Part shown: positions 49,856 to 59,111 of the stretch, in pieces
Layout: each line of letters starts with the position of its first letter
How positions within the stretch are numbered: the first letter of the stretch is position 1
Assembly: GCF_010211765.1 (NCBI RefSeq)
Contig: NZ_PDWO01000011.1
Coordinates: 1 to 64,000 of the forward strand
Length of the DNA: 64,000 nt
Origin: Pseudoxanthomonas kaohsiungensis
GTDB lineage: Bacteria; Pseudomonadota; Gammaproteobacteria; Xanthomonadales; Xanthomonadaceae
Direction of reading: 5' to 3'
Translations under genes and position numbers: made by a program
Notes under the pieces: generated by a model
Told to the model about the DNA's origin: nothing
Database searches by the model: none
What the model saw: only the letters and a program-made list of their open reading frames with translations

Positions 49856-51367
49856 ATGAGCAACAGGATCGCGCACGCCGGACTGGCCGCGAAGCGGATG
49901 AGCGCCGAGCAGGCCGCCGCGCTGATCGACCCGGGCATGTCGGTCGGCATGAGCGGCTTCACCGGCGCCGGCTATCCGAAGGCGATCCCGCTGGCGCTGG
50001 CGACACGGATCACCGCGGCGCGCGACCGTGGCGAACCCTTCGCGTTGCGCATCCTCACCGGCGCCTCGACCGCGCCCGAACTCGACGGCGCGCTCGCCCG
50101 TGCCGGCGGCATCGACTTCCGCCTGCCGTACCAGTCCGACCCGGAGCTGCGCGCGCGCATCAACGCCGGCGAGATCGAGTACATGGACATCCACCTGGGC
50201 CATGTCGCGCAGTACACCTGGTTCGGCTTCCTCGGCCACATGGACGTGGCGGTGGTCGAGGTGAGCGCGATCCTGCCCGATGGGCGGCTGGTGCCGTCGA
50301 CCTCGGTGGGCAACAACAAGACCTGGCTGGACCTTGCCGACAAGGTGATCCTGGAGGTCAACCACCGCCAGCCGCGCGGACTGGACGGGATGCACGACAT
50401 CTACTACGGCACCGCGCTGCCGCCGGCGCGCAAGCCGATCCCGCTGGTGCACCCGGGCGACCGCATCGGCGAGCCGTACCTGCGTTGCGATCCCGACAAG
50501 GTGATCGCCGTGGTCGAGACCGACGCGCCGGACCGGCTCGGCGCATTCGCGCCGCCGGACGACACCTCGCGCCGCATCGCCGCGAACCTGGTCGATTTCT
50601 TCCGCCAGGAGATCCGCGCCGGGCGCCTGCACGGGCAGCTGCTGCCGTTGCAGTCGGGCGTGGGCAACGTCGCCAACGCGGTGCTCGCCGGCCTGCGCGA
50701 CGCCGGGTTCCGCGGCCTGACCGCCTTCACCGAGGTGATCCAGGACGGCATGCTCGAGCTGATCGGCGACGGCACCATCGAGGTCGCTTCGGCCAGCTCG
50801 TTCGCGCTCAGCCCGCAGGGCGTCGCCGACTTCGTCGCCAACATCGACCGCTACCGCGAGCGGATCGTGCTGCGCCCGCAGGAGATGTCCAACCACGCCG
50901 AACTGATCCGCCGCCTCGGCGTGATCGGCATGAACGGCATGGTCGAGGCAGACCTCTACGGCAACGTCAATTCCACCCACGTGGCCGGCACCAGCATCAT
51001 CAACGGGATCGGTGGTTCGGGCGACTTCGCCCGCAATGGCTTCCTGTCCTGCTTCCTCACCCCGAGCACGGCCAAGAACGGCGCGATCTCGGCGATCGTG
51101 CCGATGGTCAGCCATGTCGACCACACCGAGCACGACGTGGCGGTGGTGGTCACCGAGCAGGGCCTGGCCGACCTGCGCGGCCTGTCGCCCAAGCAGCGCG
51201 CGCGCAAGATCATCGAGAACTGCGCGCACCCGGATTACCGGCCGATGCTGCAGGACTACTTCGAACGCGCCTGCCTGCACAGCCGCGGCCGGCACACGCC
51301 GCACCTGCTGCCCGAGGCGCTGTCCTGGCACCAGCGTTTCCTCGAGACGGGCACGATGCGGGCCTGA
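49856..51367 (+). CDS. Succinate/acetyl-CoA transferase family protein
   Basis: 503 residues of the acetyl-CoA hydrolase/transferase family. Two CoA-transferase domains are present. The catalytic glutamate lies in the AFTEVIQDGML context, with the QSGVGNVANAVLAGL oxyanion loop before it and EADLYGNVNSTHVAGTSIINGIGGSGDF after it. Best match is the succinate (acetate) CoA-transferase group that converts acetyl-CoA plus succinate in a modified TCA cycle or recycles propionyl-CoA. The exact substrate is not determinable. Confidence 0.88.
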   Translation: MSNRIAHAGLAAKRMSAEQAAALIDPGMSVGMSGFTGAGYPKAIPLALATRITAARDRGEPFALRILTGASTAPELDGALARAGGIDFRLPYQSDPELRARINAGEIEYMDIHLGHVAQYTWFGFLGHMDVAVVEVSAILPDGRLVPSTSVGNNKTWLDLADKVILEVNHRQPRGLDGMHDIYYGTALPPARKPIPLVHPGDRIGEPYLRCDPDKVIAVVETDAPDRLGAFAPPDDTSRRIAANLVDFFRQEIRAGRLHGQLLPLQSGVGNVANAVLAGLRDAGFRGLTAFTEVIQDGMLELIGDGTIEVASASSFALSPQGVADFVANIDRYRERIVLRPQEMSNHAELIRRLGVIGMNGMVEADLYGNVNSTHVAGTSIINGIGGSGDFARNGFLSCFLTPSTAKNGAISAIVPMVSHVDHTEHDVAVVVTEQGLADLRGLSPKQRARKIIENCAHPDYRPMLQDYFERACLHSRGRHTPHLLPEALSWHQRFLETGTMRA

Positions 51368-51459
51368 CCCCGGGGCCTCCGCTTCCGGATCCGGCGAGAC
51401 GCGCGTCCCCGCTTCGGCTGCCCGGGTTCGCGCGCCGGGCGGCGCACGGGTCGATGCAG

Positions 51460-51491
51460 AAAAAAGCGGGCGGCACCTGTGCGCCGCCCGC
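51460..51491 (-). terminator. Intrinsic terminator of cysK
   Basis: On the minus strand GCGGGCGGC (51491-51483) and GCCGCCCGC (51474-51466) form a 9-bp stem followed by six T. Strong Rho-independent terminator 25 bp past the cysK stop. Confidence 0.9.
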
Positions 51492-51515
51492 CGTGTTCGG
51501 TCCGACGCGACGCGG

Positions 51516-52475
51516 TCAGCCCAGCGAGGCCAGCCACTCGTCGTCCGAGCCCTCGTTGACGCCCTCGAACAGCGGCGTGGAGAAGTAGCGCTCGCCGGTG
51601 TCGGGCAGCATCGCCAGGAGCACCGAGCCCTTGGGCGCGTCGGCGGCGACCTTCAGCGCGGCGGCCACGGTGGCGCCGGCGGAGATGCCGACGAAGATGC
51701 CTTCCTCGGCCGCCAGGCGCCGCGACGTCGCGATGGATTCGTCGTCGCCCACGCCCAGGATCTGGTCGGCGACTTCGCGGTTGAGCACGGCCGGGACGAA
51801 GTCCGGGGTCCAACCCTGGACCTTGTGCGGCTTCCACTCGTTGCCTGCCAGCAGCGAGGCGTTGACCGGTTCGGCGGCGGTGATCTTCACTTCGGGCCGG
51901 GCCACGCGCAGCACCTCGCCGACGCCGGTCAGCGTGCCGCCGGTGCCCCAGCCGGTGATGAAATGGTCGAGCCGGCGGCCGGCGAAGTCGCGCAGGATCT
52001 CCGCCGCGGTGGTCTGGCGATGGTAGGCCGGGTTGGCCGGGTTCTCGAACTGGCGGGCCAGGAACCAGCCGTGCTTCTTCGCCAGCTCCTCGGCGCGGCG
52101 GACCATGCCGCTGCCGCGCTCGGCCGCCGGGGTCAGGATCACCTTGCCGCCGTAGGCACGGATCAGCTTGCGCCGCTCGATCGAGAAGGTCTCCACCATC
52201 GTCGCCACGAACTTGTAGCCGCGCGCCGCGGCCACCGCGGCCAGGGCCACGCCGGTGTTGCCCGAGGTCGCCTCGATGATGGTGTCGCCGGGCTTGAGCA
52301 GGCCCTTGGCCTCGGCGTCGAGCACGATCGCCAGCGCCAGGCGGTCCTTGACCGAGCCGGCCGGGTTGAACGCCTCGACCTTGGCGTAGAGCTCCACGTG
52401 CGCGGGCGCGACGCGGTGCAGCTTGACGACCGGGGTGCGGCCGATGGTGTCGAGGATGCTGTCGTAGATGGCCAT
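51516..52475 (-). CDS. cysK: Cysteine synthase A
   Basis: 319-residue O-acetylserine sulfhydrylase. PLP lysine K43 in PAGSVKDR, substrate loop SGNTGVALA, phosphate loop GTGGTLTG, and the C-terminal LPDTGERYFST segment. Incorporates sulfide produced by CysIJ into cysteine. Downstream of cobA on the same strand (54 bp) and probably part of the CysB regulon. Confidence 0.95.
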   Translation of the reverse strand: MAIYDSILDTIGRTPVVKLHRVAPAHVELYAKVEAFNPAGSVKDRLALAIVLDAEAKGLLKPGDTIIEATSGNTGVALAAVAAARGYKFVATMVETFSIERRKLIRAYGGKVILTPAAERGSGMVRRAEELAKKHGWFLARQFENPANPAYHRQTTAAEILRDFAGRRLDHFITGWGTGGTLTGVGEVLRVARPEVKITAAEPVNASLLAGNEWKPHKVQGWTPDFVPAVLNREVADQILGVGDDESIATSRRLAAEEGIFVGISAGATVAAALKVAADAPKGSVLLAMLPDTGERYFSTPLFEGVNEGSDDEWLASLG

Positions 52476-52529
52476 TGCGTTGTTCCGGAAGTCGCGGGAA
52501 GGCGGGAAGTGGGAGGGGATACGCGTTAA

Positions 52530-53360
52530 TCAGGCGGCGCGGGCCAAGGCCGGTTCAGCGACCGGCGGGCCCAGGGGCGCGGCCCCGAACCAGTGCAGGT
52601 GCGTCGCCAGCGCGGCCACCTCGCCGAGGATCAGCAGCGCCGGCGAGGCGACGTCGTGCGCGCGCGCGGTGTCGGGCAGGTCGCCCAGGGTGCCGGTGAC
52701 CACCCGCTGTTCGGGCCGCGACCCGTTTTCGACCAGCGCGAACGGCGTGCCCGGGTCGCGGCCGGCGGCCAGCAGGCGCTCGCGCAGCCGCTCCAGCCCG
52801 GCCACGCCCATGTAGACGGCCAGCGTCTGCCGCTCCTGGGCCAGCGCATCCCAGTCCAGGGTGTCCACGCCGTCGCGGCAGTGCGCGGTGAGCAGGCGGA
52901 CCGACTGGGCGTGGTCGCGATGGGTCAGGGGGATGCCGGCGTAGGCCGCGCAGGCGACCGCGGCGGTGATGCCCGGCACCACCCGGTATGGAATGCCGTG
53001 CGCGCGCAGGACTTCCAGCTCCTCGCCGCCGCGGCCGAACACGAACGGGTCGCCACCCTTGAGCCGGACCACGCGACGGCCGGCGCCGGCGTGTTCCAGC
53101 ATCAGCGCATGGATGTCTTCCTGCGCCATGCTGTGGCGGCCGGCGGACTTGCCGACCTCGACCAGCACGGCGTCGGGATGGGCCAAGGCCAGCACGCCCG
53201 GGCCCACCAGGCGGTCGTACAGCACCACCTCGGCCGCCTCCAGCGCCCGCACCGCATGCAGGGTGAGCAGGCCCGGGTCGCCCGGGCCGGCGCCGACCAG
53301 GGCCACGCCGCCGGGCGGCAGGTCGAAGGGCGCGCTGGCGGGGGGCGGGGATAGGGTCAC
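52530..53360 (-). CDS. cobA: Uroporphyrinogen-III C-methyltransferase (SUMT)
   Basis: 276 residues from GTG 53360, or 294 from ATG 53414. SAM-dependent, first step from uroporphyrinogen III to siroheme. Motifs are [60 protein letters not shown] and [10 protein letters not shown]. It is the methyltransferase alone, without the CysG dehydrogenase/chelatase domain. I prefer the GTG because the ATG would overlap the ATAACC-bearing regulatory region shared with cysB. It supplies siroheme for CysI. Confidence 0.88.
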   Translation of the reverse strand: MTLSPPPASAPFDLPPGGVALVGAGPGDPGLLTLHAVRALEAAEVVLYDRLVGPGVLALAHPDAVLVEVGKSAGRHSMAQEDIHALMLEHAGAGRRVVRLKGGDPFVFGRGGEELEVLRAHGIPYRVVPGITAAVACAAYAGIPLTHRDHAQSVRLLTAHCRDGVDTLDWDALAQERQTLAVYMGVAGLERLRERLLAAGRDPGTPFALVENGSRPEQRVVTGTLGDLPDTARAHDVASPALLILGEVAALATHLHWFGAAPLGPPVAEPALARAA

Positions 53361-53412
53361 GGCAGGACGGGCGGGGCGGAGGGAGCCGGGATGCCGACCG
53401 TAGCGCCGGCTC

Positions 53413-53461
53413 ATAACCGCCGGAAATAACTTGCCGCGCCGTGCTCATGCCTTCCGGTTAT
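53413..53461. promoter_or_regulatory. ATAACC...GGTTAT dyad between cobA and cysB
   Basis: ATAACC (53413-53418) and GGTTAT (53456-53461), flanked inside by CCGGAA and TTCCGG-like sequence, with a further AATAAC at 53425-53430. The same GGTTAT word occurs in the cysJ/cysD divergent region. Candidate CysB operator; inference only. Confidence 0.4.
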
Positions 53462-53537
53462 ATGCTGGGCGGGCGATTGCCTCTACAGTCCTTGGCCTGC
53501 CCTTCCGCGTTCCCCGAGTGCCTCCGGCACCCCTCCG

Positions 53538-54521
53538 ATGACGCTCACCCAGCTGCGCTACCTCGTCGCCATTGCCGATGCCGGGCTGAACATCACCCTG
53601 GCCGCCGCGCGCGTCCATGCCACCCAGCCGGGCCTGTCCAAGCAGCTCAAGCAGCTGGAAGACGAGTTGGGCTTCCTGCTGTTCGTGCGCAAGGGCCGCA
53701 GCCTCGAGGCGATCACCCCGGCCGGCGCCGAGGTGCTGGAGCGGGCCCGGGTGATCCTGGCCGAGACCACCAACATCCGTGCCTACGCCGCCAACCAGCG
53801 ACGCGAGAGCCATGGCCAGCTGACCATCACCACCACCCATACCCAGGCCCGCTTCGTGCTGCCGCCGGCGATCGCGCGGATCAAACGCGAGTTCCCGCAG
53901 GTGAGCGTGCACCTGCAGCAGTCCGCCGAAGGCGCCGCGCTGGACCTGCTCAGCCAGGGCGACGCCGACATGGCCGTGGTCAGCACGGCCGGCGGCGAGC
54001 CGCAGGGCGGCATCGCGGTGCCGCTGTACCGCTGGCGCCGGCTGGCGCTGGTTCCGCGCGGCCACGAGCTCGACCGCGCCGGGCGGGCGCCGGACATGGC
54101 CGAGCTGTCGCGGCACCCGCTGATCAGCTACGAGTCGTCGGTGCGCCCCGAATCCTCGCTGCAGCGCGCCTTCGCCAGCGTCGGCCTGGAGCCGAACCTG
54201 GCCCTGACCGCGCTCGACGCCGACCTGATCAAGACCTATGTGCGCGCCGGCCTGGGCGTGGGCCTGCTCGCCGAGATGGCGGTGGGCGTGGGCGACACCG
54301 ACCTGCGCGGCTGGCCGGCGCCGCGGGAGATGAGCGAATGCATCGCCTGGGCGGTGCTGCCGCGCGAGCGGGTACTGCGCGACTACGCGCTGGAAATGGT
54401 CAACGTGCTGGCGCCGCAGATCGACAAGCGCGACCTGCGCCGCGTGCTCGACGGCAACCAGGCGCCGGACTGGCCCGAGCCGCCCACCTGGGAATCGCTG
54501 ACCCAGACCATCACCAGCTGA
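53538..54521 (+). CDS. cysB: CysB-type LysR regulator of sulfur assimilation
   Basis: 327 residues. The N-terminal winged helix-turn-helix (LTQLRYLVAIADAGLNITLAAARVHATQPGLSKQLKQLEDELGFLLFVRKG) is followed by a linker helix and an inducer domain (TITTTHTQARFVLPPAIARIKREFPQV). The close TTHTQARY/F match to CysB/Cbl is diagnostic. It activates cys genes with N-acetylserine as inducer. Divergent from cobA-cysK; cysHIJ and cysDNC are a few kb downstream. Confidence 0.92.
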   Translation: MTLTQLRYLVAIADAGLNITLAAARVHATQPGLSKQLKQLEDELGFLLFVRKGRSLEAITPAGAEVLERARVILAETTNIRAYAANQRRESHGQLTITTTHTQARFVLPPAIARIKREFPQVSVHLQQSAEGAALDLLSQGDADMAVVSTAGGEPQGGIAVPLYRWRRLALVPRGHELDRAGRAPDMAELSRHPLISYESSVRPESSLQRAFASVGLEPNLALTALDADLIKTYVRAGLGVGLLAEMAVGVGDTDLRGWPAPREMSECIAWAVLPRERVLRDYALEMVNVLAPQIDKRDLRRVLDGNQAPDWPEPPTWESLTQTITS

Positions 54522-54637
54522 GCGCCCCTCGCTGCCGGCCGTGCGTGGTGGCCCGTCGCAGCGGCGTGGACCTTGCGCGGCGGCGGTGTCGCGCGCGGTC
54601 GCTAGAATGACTGCTTCCCACGCAGCCGGTCGCCCGC

Positions 54638-55021
54638 ATGAACACGATCATGGTTCCCGTTTCGGTCGGGGAGCTCATCGACAAGATCACCATCCTCGAG
54701 ATCAAGGCCGAGCGGATCACCGCGCCGGACAAGCGCCACAACGTGCGGGTCGAACTCGAAGGCCTGCTGCCGCTGTGGGAGTCGCTGTCGGCGGGCTCGG
54801 CCGAGCTCGCTGGCCTGAAGGCGCAGCTGCGAGCGGTGAACGAGCGCATGTGGGACGTGCAGGACGCGCTGCGCGCCAAGGAAGCGGCGCAGGACTTCGG
54901 CAGCGGGTTCATCGAGCTGGCGCGCGCGGTGGCCGCACGCAACGGCGAGCGCGTCGGCTTCAAGAACGAGATCAACCGCCTGGCCGGCTCCCAGTTCGTG
55001 GAGGAAAAGCAGTACCGTTGA
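54638..55021 (+). CDS. DUF6165 family protein
   Basis: 127 residues, cytoplasmic and mostly helical. It begins MNTIMVPVSVGELIDKITILEIKAERI, the conserved start of DUF6165, and has NERMWDVQDALRAKE and GSGFIELARAVAARNGERVGFKNEINRL. Members are often near polysaccharide genes; none are here. Function unknown. Monocistronic between cysB and the non-coding stretch. Confidence 0.82.
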   Translation: MNTIMVPVSVGELIDKITILEIKAERITAPDKRHNVRVELEGLLPLWESLSAGSAELAGLKAQLRAVNERMWDVQDALRAKEAAQDFGSGFIELARAVAARNGERVGFKNEINRLAGSQFVEEKQYR

Positions 55022-55407
55022 GCGGCGGCACCCGGGCGCCCTCGGCGCCGTGGGCTGGTGGCGATACGGTTGTTCCTCGACGTCGATCGGGGAGATATCC
55101 GCTTCGGGGCGGCCCGGGTTCGCTCCCATGCGGCGTCTCGTCATGCGCAGGCGCGAGTGTGTCGCCCGTCACACGCGGTTCGGCATCGCCTACGTTTGCC
55201 TGCTCGAACGAAGCGAACCGAATTCGCGGCTATGACCGCGATTCGAGGCAAAGTTGCGTATTAAGGTGGCCGCTCAAACGCCACGGATGCGTTGTTCTCC
55301 CTGCCTTCACAGTCCATAAACGTATTCCAACGTTAGCTGAAGGCGCTTCACGGCTTCCGCACGAAGCCCGCTATATTCCGATGCCCCATGGACGAAGGAG
55401 GATTGTC
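55022..55407. other. Non-coding stretch upstream of the lipoprotein gene
   Basis: About 386 bp less GC-rich than its surroundings. It has an imperfect palindrome (CGAATTCGCGG ... CCGCGATTCG, 55217-55244), and a TATATT -10-like box at 55372-55377, about 30 bp before the lipoprotein start. Small open frames here have no ribosome site or recognisable motif. Confidence 0.5.
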
Positions 55408-55674
55408 ATGTTTTCTGCCAACCATCTGAGAACGGCCCGCATGCTCGGCGTGGCGATGGTCGCCACTCTCGGTCTTGCCAGCTGCGCTACCTACGACGAC
55501 GAGTTCGCGACCATCAACTCGCGCCTCGACCAGCTCGATACCCGGGTGCAGGGTGCGGCGCAGAGCGCCGAATCCGCCAACCAGTCGGCGCAGCAGGCCA
55601 ACCAGCGGCTGGACCAGCTGGAAAGCCGCGTCCAGCAGCTCGAATCGGCCCCGACCCGCAAGCCGCGCGGGTAA
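55408..55674 (+). CDS. Lpp-like coiled-coil outer-membrane lipoprotein
   Basis: 88 residues, with an excellent AAGGAGG site seven bases before the ATG. Signal peptide with lipobox LASC (cysteine about residue 28). The mature part is a heptad coiled coil (INSRLDQLDTRVQGAAQSAESANQSAQQANQRLDQLESRVQQLES), as in Lpp/OprI. The C-terminus is PTRKPRG: there is no terminal lysine as in E. coli Lpp, although a lysine is four residues from the end. Followed 31 bp later by an L,D-transpeptidase, the enzyme class that links such lipoproteins to murein. Confidence 0.85.
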   Translation: MFSANHLRTARMLGVAMVATLGLASCATYDDEFATINSRLDQLDTRVQGAAQSAESANQSAQQANQRLDQLESRVQQLESAPTRKPRG

Positions 55675-55704
55675 TTCCTTCCTGCGCAGCGTGTTTCGAT
55701 ACGT

Positions 55705-56511
55705 TTGAACCCTGGAACCGGCGGCCCCTGCTGGCCGCCGGTCTCCTTTCCTGACTACCCAGTTGCGAGGAACCGTCCCATCCGCACGTCTACTCATCCC
55801 GCGATACGCGTAGCTTGTTGCGCGCTCGTCTTGGCCCTGGGGTTCGCAAGCGTTGGCGTTGCCAGCGCCCAGGATGCCGATGCGCCGGCCGCAGTCCCGG
55901 GCGACCAGTTGCCTCCCGGCCAGGACGTTTCCGACACGGTGATCGAGCTGGCCGGCTGGATCGTCGCGACCGGGGACAGCCACGGTTACCCCTTCGTGAT
56001 CATGGACAAGGCGGCAGCGCAGGTCCTGGTGTTCGGCGGTGATGGCCGGCTTCGTGGAGCGGCCCCGGGTCTGTTCGGTTCGGCGGTCGGCGACCACACG
56101 GCGCCCGGAATCGCCGGCCTCGCGCTGCGCGAGATTCCCGGCCGGGATCGCACCACGCCTGCCGGTCGCTTCGTGGGTGGTTTCGGCCCCTCCGTCGATG
56201 CCGGCCGCGTCCTGTGGGTGGACTACGATTCGGCGGTTTCCATGCATCCCACGGCGACGGGCGTCCCGGCCGAGCGGCGTCCGGAACGCCTCGCATCGCC
56301 TTCGCCGGACGACAACCGCGTCACCCATGGCTGCATCAATGTCTCGCCGGAGTTCTACGAGGCGATCGTGAGCCCGACGTTCGAGCGCGGCGGCGTGTTC
56401 TACATCCTGCCGGACGAGGCCTCGCTGGCGGAGACCTTCCCCGAGTTCGCGCAGAGCCGCGCCACCGCGCAGCGCGCGGACGAGGCGCACGCGTCGGCCG
56501 ACCGCAACTAG
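55705..56511 (+). CDS. L,D-transpeptidase (YkuD fold), uncertain start
   Basis: 268 residues from TTG 55705. The catalytic motif THGCINV has the nucleophile C210, with a conserved histidine at 181. Upstream is a signal peptide (VACCALVLALGFASVGVASA) for periplasmic export. It would form 3-3 peptidoglycan links or attach a lipoprotein. The start is problematic: TTG 55705 has no ribosome site. A well-placed GAGGAA lies seven bases before an ATC at 55780 that would give a textbook signal peptide. No ATG or GTG is in frame between. Probably co-expressed with the lipoprotein. Confidence 0.8.
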   Translation: MNPGTGGPCWPPVSFPDYPVARNRPIRTSTHPAIRVACCALVLALGFASVGVASAQDADAPAAVPGDQLPPGQDVSDTVIELAGWIVATGDSHGYPFVIMDKAAAQVLVFGGDGRLRGAAPGLFGSAVGDHTAPGIAGLALREIPGRDRTTPAGRFVGGFGPSVDAGRVLWVDYDSAVSMHPTATGVPAERRPERLASPSPDDNRVTHGCINVSPEFYEAIVSPTFERGGVFYILPDEASLAETFPEFAQSRATAQRADEAHASADRN

Positions 56512-56515
56512 ATCG

Positions 56516-56530
56516 CGGGGCGCTGCCCCG
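56516..56530. terminator. Hairpin between convergent ldt and cysH
   Basis: CGGGGC-GCT-GCCCCG, a 6-bp stem just past the L,D-transpeptidase stop. No T tract; possible bidirectional end structure. Confidence 0.4.
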
Positions 56531-56580
56531 TCGACAGGCGCGTTGGCGGGGGCGATGCCGCGGCTCCTCTCCGGGCCCGG

Positions 56581-57324
56581 TCAGATGTCCTCGTGGATCC
56601 CGCACTCGCGCTTGAGGCCGAAGAAGCGTGTGTCCTCGTCGCGCATGCCCGGTTCCCAGCGGGTGGTGGTGTGGAAGTCGCCGATCGAGACGTAGCCTTC
56701 GTGCCACAGCGGGTGGTAGGGCAGGTCGTGCCTCTTCAGGTACTGCCAGATGTCGCGGTCGGACCAGTCGGCGATCGGGCTGATCTTCAGGCGGGTACCG
56801 CGCTGCTGCACGATCGGGGTGTCGGCGCGGCTGGCCGACTGGCTGCGGCGCAGGCCGGTGAACCAGGTGCCCACGCCCAGTTCGTCCAGCGCGCGCCGCA
56901 TCGGCTCGACCTTGCGCAGCTGGTTGTAGTTGTCCAGGCCGACCACGCCCTGCTCCCAGAGCCGGCCATGCCGGGCTTCCATCCAGGCGCGGCTGACCAG
57001 CGGGCGATAGACCTGGAGGTTGAGGTCCAGCCGCGCGACCAGTTCGTCGGCGAAGCGGTAGGTTTCCGGGAACAGGTAGCCGGTGTCGACCAGAATCACC
57101 GGGATGTCCGGCCGCTGCCGGGTCAGCAGGTGCAGGGTCACCGCCGACTGCGCGCCGAAGCTCGACGACAACGCCGCGGTGCCGGGACCGTGCTCCAGCG
57201 CCCAGGCCACGCGCTGTTCGGCGTCCAGTGTTTCCAGTCGTGCGTTGATCGCCGCCAAGTCCAGCGCCGGCACGGCTTCCGGGCTGTTGGCGGCTTCGTG
57301 TTCGACGGGGGCGGTGAGGCTCAT
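56581..57324 (-). CDS. cysH: Phosphoadenosine phosphosulfate reductase
   Basis: 247 residues. Reduces PAPS to sulfite with thioredoxin. The PP-loop-like [13 protein letters not shown], the [13 protein letters not shown] segment and the catalytic C-terminal KRECGIHED are present. The two cysteine pairs that bind the 4Fe-4S cluster of APS reductases are missing, so it uses PAPS, consistent with the APS kinase domain in CysNC. ATG 57324 follows GGAG. Last gene of cysJ-cysI-cysH. Confidence 0.93.
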   Translation of the reverse strand: MSLTAPVEHEAANSPEAVPALDLAAINARLETLDAEQRVAWALEHGPGTAALSSSFGAQSAVTLHLLTRQRPDIPVILVDTGYLFPETYRFADELVARLDLNLQVYRPLVSRAWMEARHGRLWEQGVVGLDNYNQLRKVEPMRRALDELGVGTWFTGLRRSQSASRADTPIVQQRGTRLKISPIADWSDRDIWQYLKRHDLPYHPLWHEGYVSIGDFHTTTRWEPGMRDEDTRFFGLKRECGIHEDI

Positions 57325-57364
57325 CGGAGGCTCCGGACGCAGGCTTCGTGTTGGCATGGGTATG

Positions 57365-59092
57365 TCAGGCGGCCTCGCCGAGCGCGGCCGAAGCCGGATC
57401 GACGCGGACGTGGGTCGGGTAGACGGGCAGGGCGACGATGCCGGCGCGGTGCAGGAAGTCGCCGAAGCCTTCGCCGTCGTTGCGCTCGGCGGCATAGCGC
57501 GCGAACAGCGGATCGAGCGCCTCGACGATCTCGGCCTCAGTGATGTTCTCGCGGTACAGCGTGTTCAGCCGCTGGCCGCGGTGGTCCGCGCCGAGCATCA
57601 GGTTGTAGCGGCCGGGCGCCTTGCCGACCAGGGCGATCTCGCCCAGGTAGGGGCGCGAGCAGCCGTTCGGGCAGCCGGAGATGCGCACCAGGATCGGCGC
57701 ATCGCGCAGGCCGTGCTGGTCCAGCAGCGGCTCCAGGCGGGCGGCGAAATCAGGCAGGTAGCGCTCGGCCTCGGCCATGGCCAGGCCGCAAGTGGGCAGC
57801 GCCACGCACGCCATCGCCGCGCGCGCCAGCGCGGTCGGGGCGCGGTTGCCGGCGTCCAGGCCGTGGTCGCGGACCAGCGCATCGATGCGCTTGCGCTCGC
57901 TCGCCGGCACCCCGGCGATCACCAGGTTCTGGTTGCCGGTCATCCGGAACTCGCCCCGGTGCACGTTGGCGATCTCGCGCAGCCCCGTCAGGTGCGGCGC
58001 TCCGGGGCGGTCGGCGATGCGGCCGGCCGGCAGCGACAGGGTCAGGTGCCAGCGGCCGTCCTCGCCCTCGGTCCAGCCGTAGCGGTCGCCATTGTGTTCG
58101 AACGCGGCGGCGCGCGGTGCGGCGAACGCCACGCCTGCGCGGCGCTCGATCTCGGCGACGATGAACTCCAGGCCGTGGTCGTCGATGGTGTACTTGAAGC
58201 GCGCGCGCTTGCGCAGCACCCGGTTGCCGAAGTCGCGCTGGGTCGTGACCACCGCCGTGGCCACGTCCAGCAGGGCCGCGCGCGGGATGAAGCCGACGTT
58301 GTTGGCCAGGCGCGGGTAGGTCTCCGCATCGCCATGGGTCGAGCCCATGCCGCCGCCGATGGTGACGTCGTAGCCTTCGAGCTGGCCATCGGCACCGAGC
58401 ACGCCGATGAAGCCCAGGTCGTTGGCGTACACGTCGACGTCGTTGACCGGGGGCAGGGCGAAGCCGATCTTGAACTTGCGCGGCAGGTACTTGTCGCCGT
58501 AGATCGGCTCCTCTTCCTCGCCGCTGCCGGCCACGCGCTCCTCGTCCAGCCAGATCTCGTAGTAGGCGCGGGTGTTGGGCAACAGGTGCTCGGAGGTGGC
58601 GGCTGCATCGCCGTACAGGTCGGCGTGGGCGCGCGACAGCAGCGGGTTGGCCGCGACCTGCACGTTGCGGTTGACGTCGCCGCAGGCGGCCAGGGTGTCG
58701 ATCAGCGCGGCGTTGATCGCCTGCATCGTCGCCTTCAGTTCGCGCTTGATCACGCCATGGAACTGGAAGGCCTGGCGGGTGGTGACCCTCAGCGAGTGGT
58801 TGGCGAAACGGGTGGCGACCGCGTCCAGCTTGAGCCACTGCTCGGGGGTGACCACGCCGCCCGGCGTGCGGGTGCGGATCATGAACTGGTACGCCGGCTC
58901 GAGCTTCTGCCGACGGCGTTCGTCGCGGATGTCGCGGTCGTCCTGCTGGTAGCTGCCGTGGTACTTGATCAGGGTCTGGTCGTCCTCGCGCAGCGCGCCG
59001 GTGACCGGGTCGGCCAGGCTTTCCAGCAGCGAGCCGCGCAGGCGGTGGCTTTCGGCCTTGATGTCTTCGACGGAGTGCGTGGTGGTGCTCAT
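57365..59092 (-). CDS. cysI: Sulfite reductase hemoprotein (beta) subunit
   Basis: 575 residues. Six-electron reduction of sulfite to sulfide. Siroheme/4Fe-4S cysteines lie in [17 protein letters not shown] and [11 protein letters not shown]. Substrate arginine/lysine segments include [14 protein letters not shown] and GIAL-like repeats of the two-fold symmetric nitrite/sulfite reductase fold. ATG 59092 gives the family start. Between cysJ and cysH on the minus strand. Siroheme comes via HemL and CobA, also encoded here. Confidence 0.95.
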   Translation of the reverse strand: MSTTTHSVEDIKAESHRLRGSLLESLADPVTGALREDDQTLIKYHGSYQQDDRDIRDERRRQKLEPAYQFMIRTRTPGGVVTPEQWLKLDAVATRFANHSLRVTTRQAFQFHGVIKRELKATMQAINAALIDTLAACGDVNRNVQVAANPLLSRAHADLYGDAAATSEHLLPNTRAYYEIWLDEERVAGSGEEEEPIYGDKYLPRKFKIGFALPPVNDVDVYANDLGFIGVLGADGQLEGYDVTIGGGMGSTHGDAETYPRLANNVGFIPRAALLDVATAVVTTQRDFGNRVLRKRARFKYTIDDHGLEFIVAEIERRAGVAFAAPRAAAFEHNGDRYGWTEGEDGRWHLTLSLPAGRIADRPGAPHLTGLREIANVHRGEFRMTGNQNLVIAGVPASERKRIDALVRDHGLDAGNRAPTALARAAMACVALPTCGLAMAEAERYLPDFAARLEPLLDQHGLRDAPILVRISGCPNGCSRPYLGEIALVGKAPGRYNLMLGADHRGQRLNTLYRENITEAEIVEALDPLFARYAAERNDGEGFGDFLHRAGIVALPVYPTHVRVDPASAALGEAA

Positions 59093-59111
59093 GCGTTGGC
59101 TGGGCCGGGCG

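Noticed and set aside
53361-53414. ATG 53414 as the cobA start
   Set aside because: It lies inside the ATAACC regulatory word and adds 18 unconserved residues. GTG 53360 is preferred, though not proven.
56581-57324. APS reductase rather than PAPS reductase
   Set aside because: The paired cysteines that bind a 4Fe-4S cluster in APS reductases are absent, and an APS kinase domain is encoded in the same regulon.
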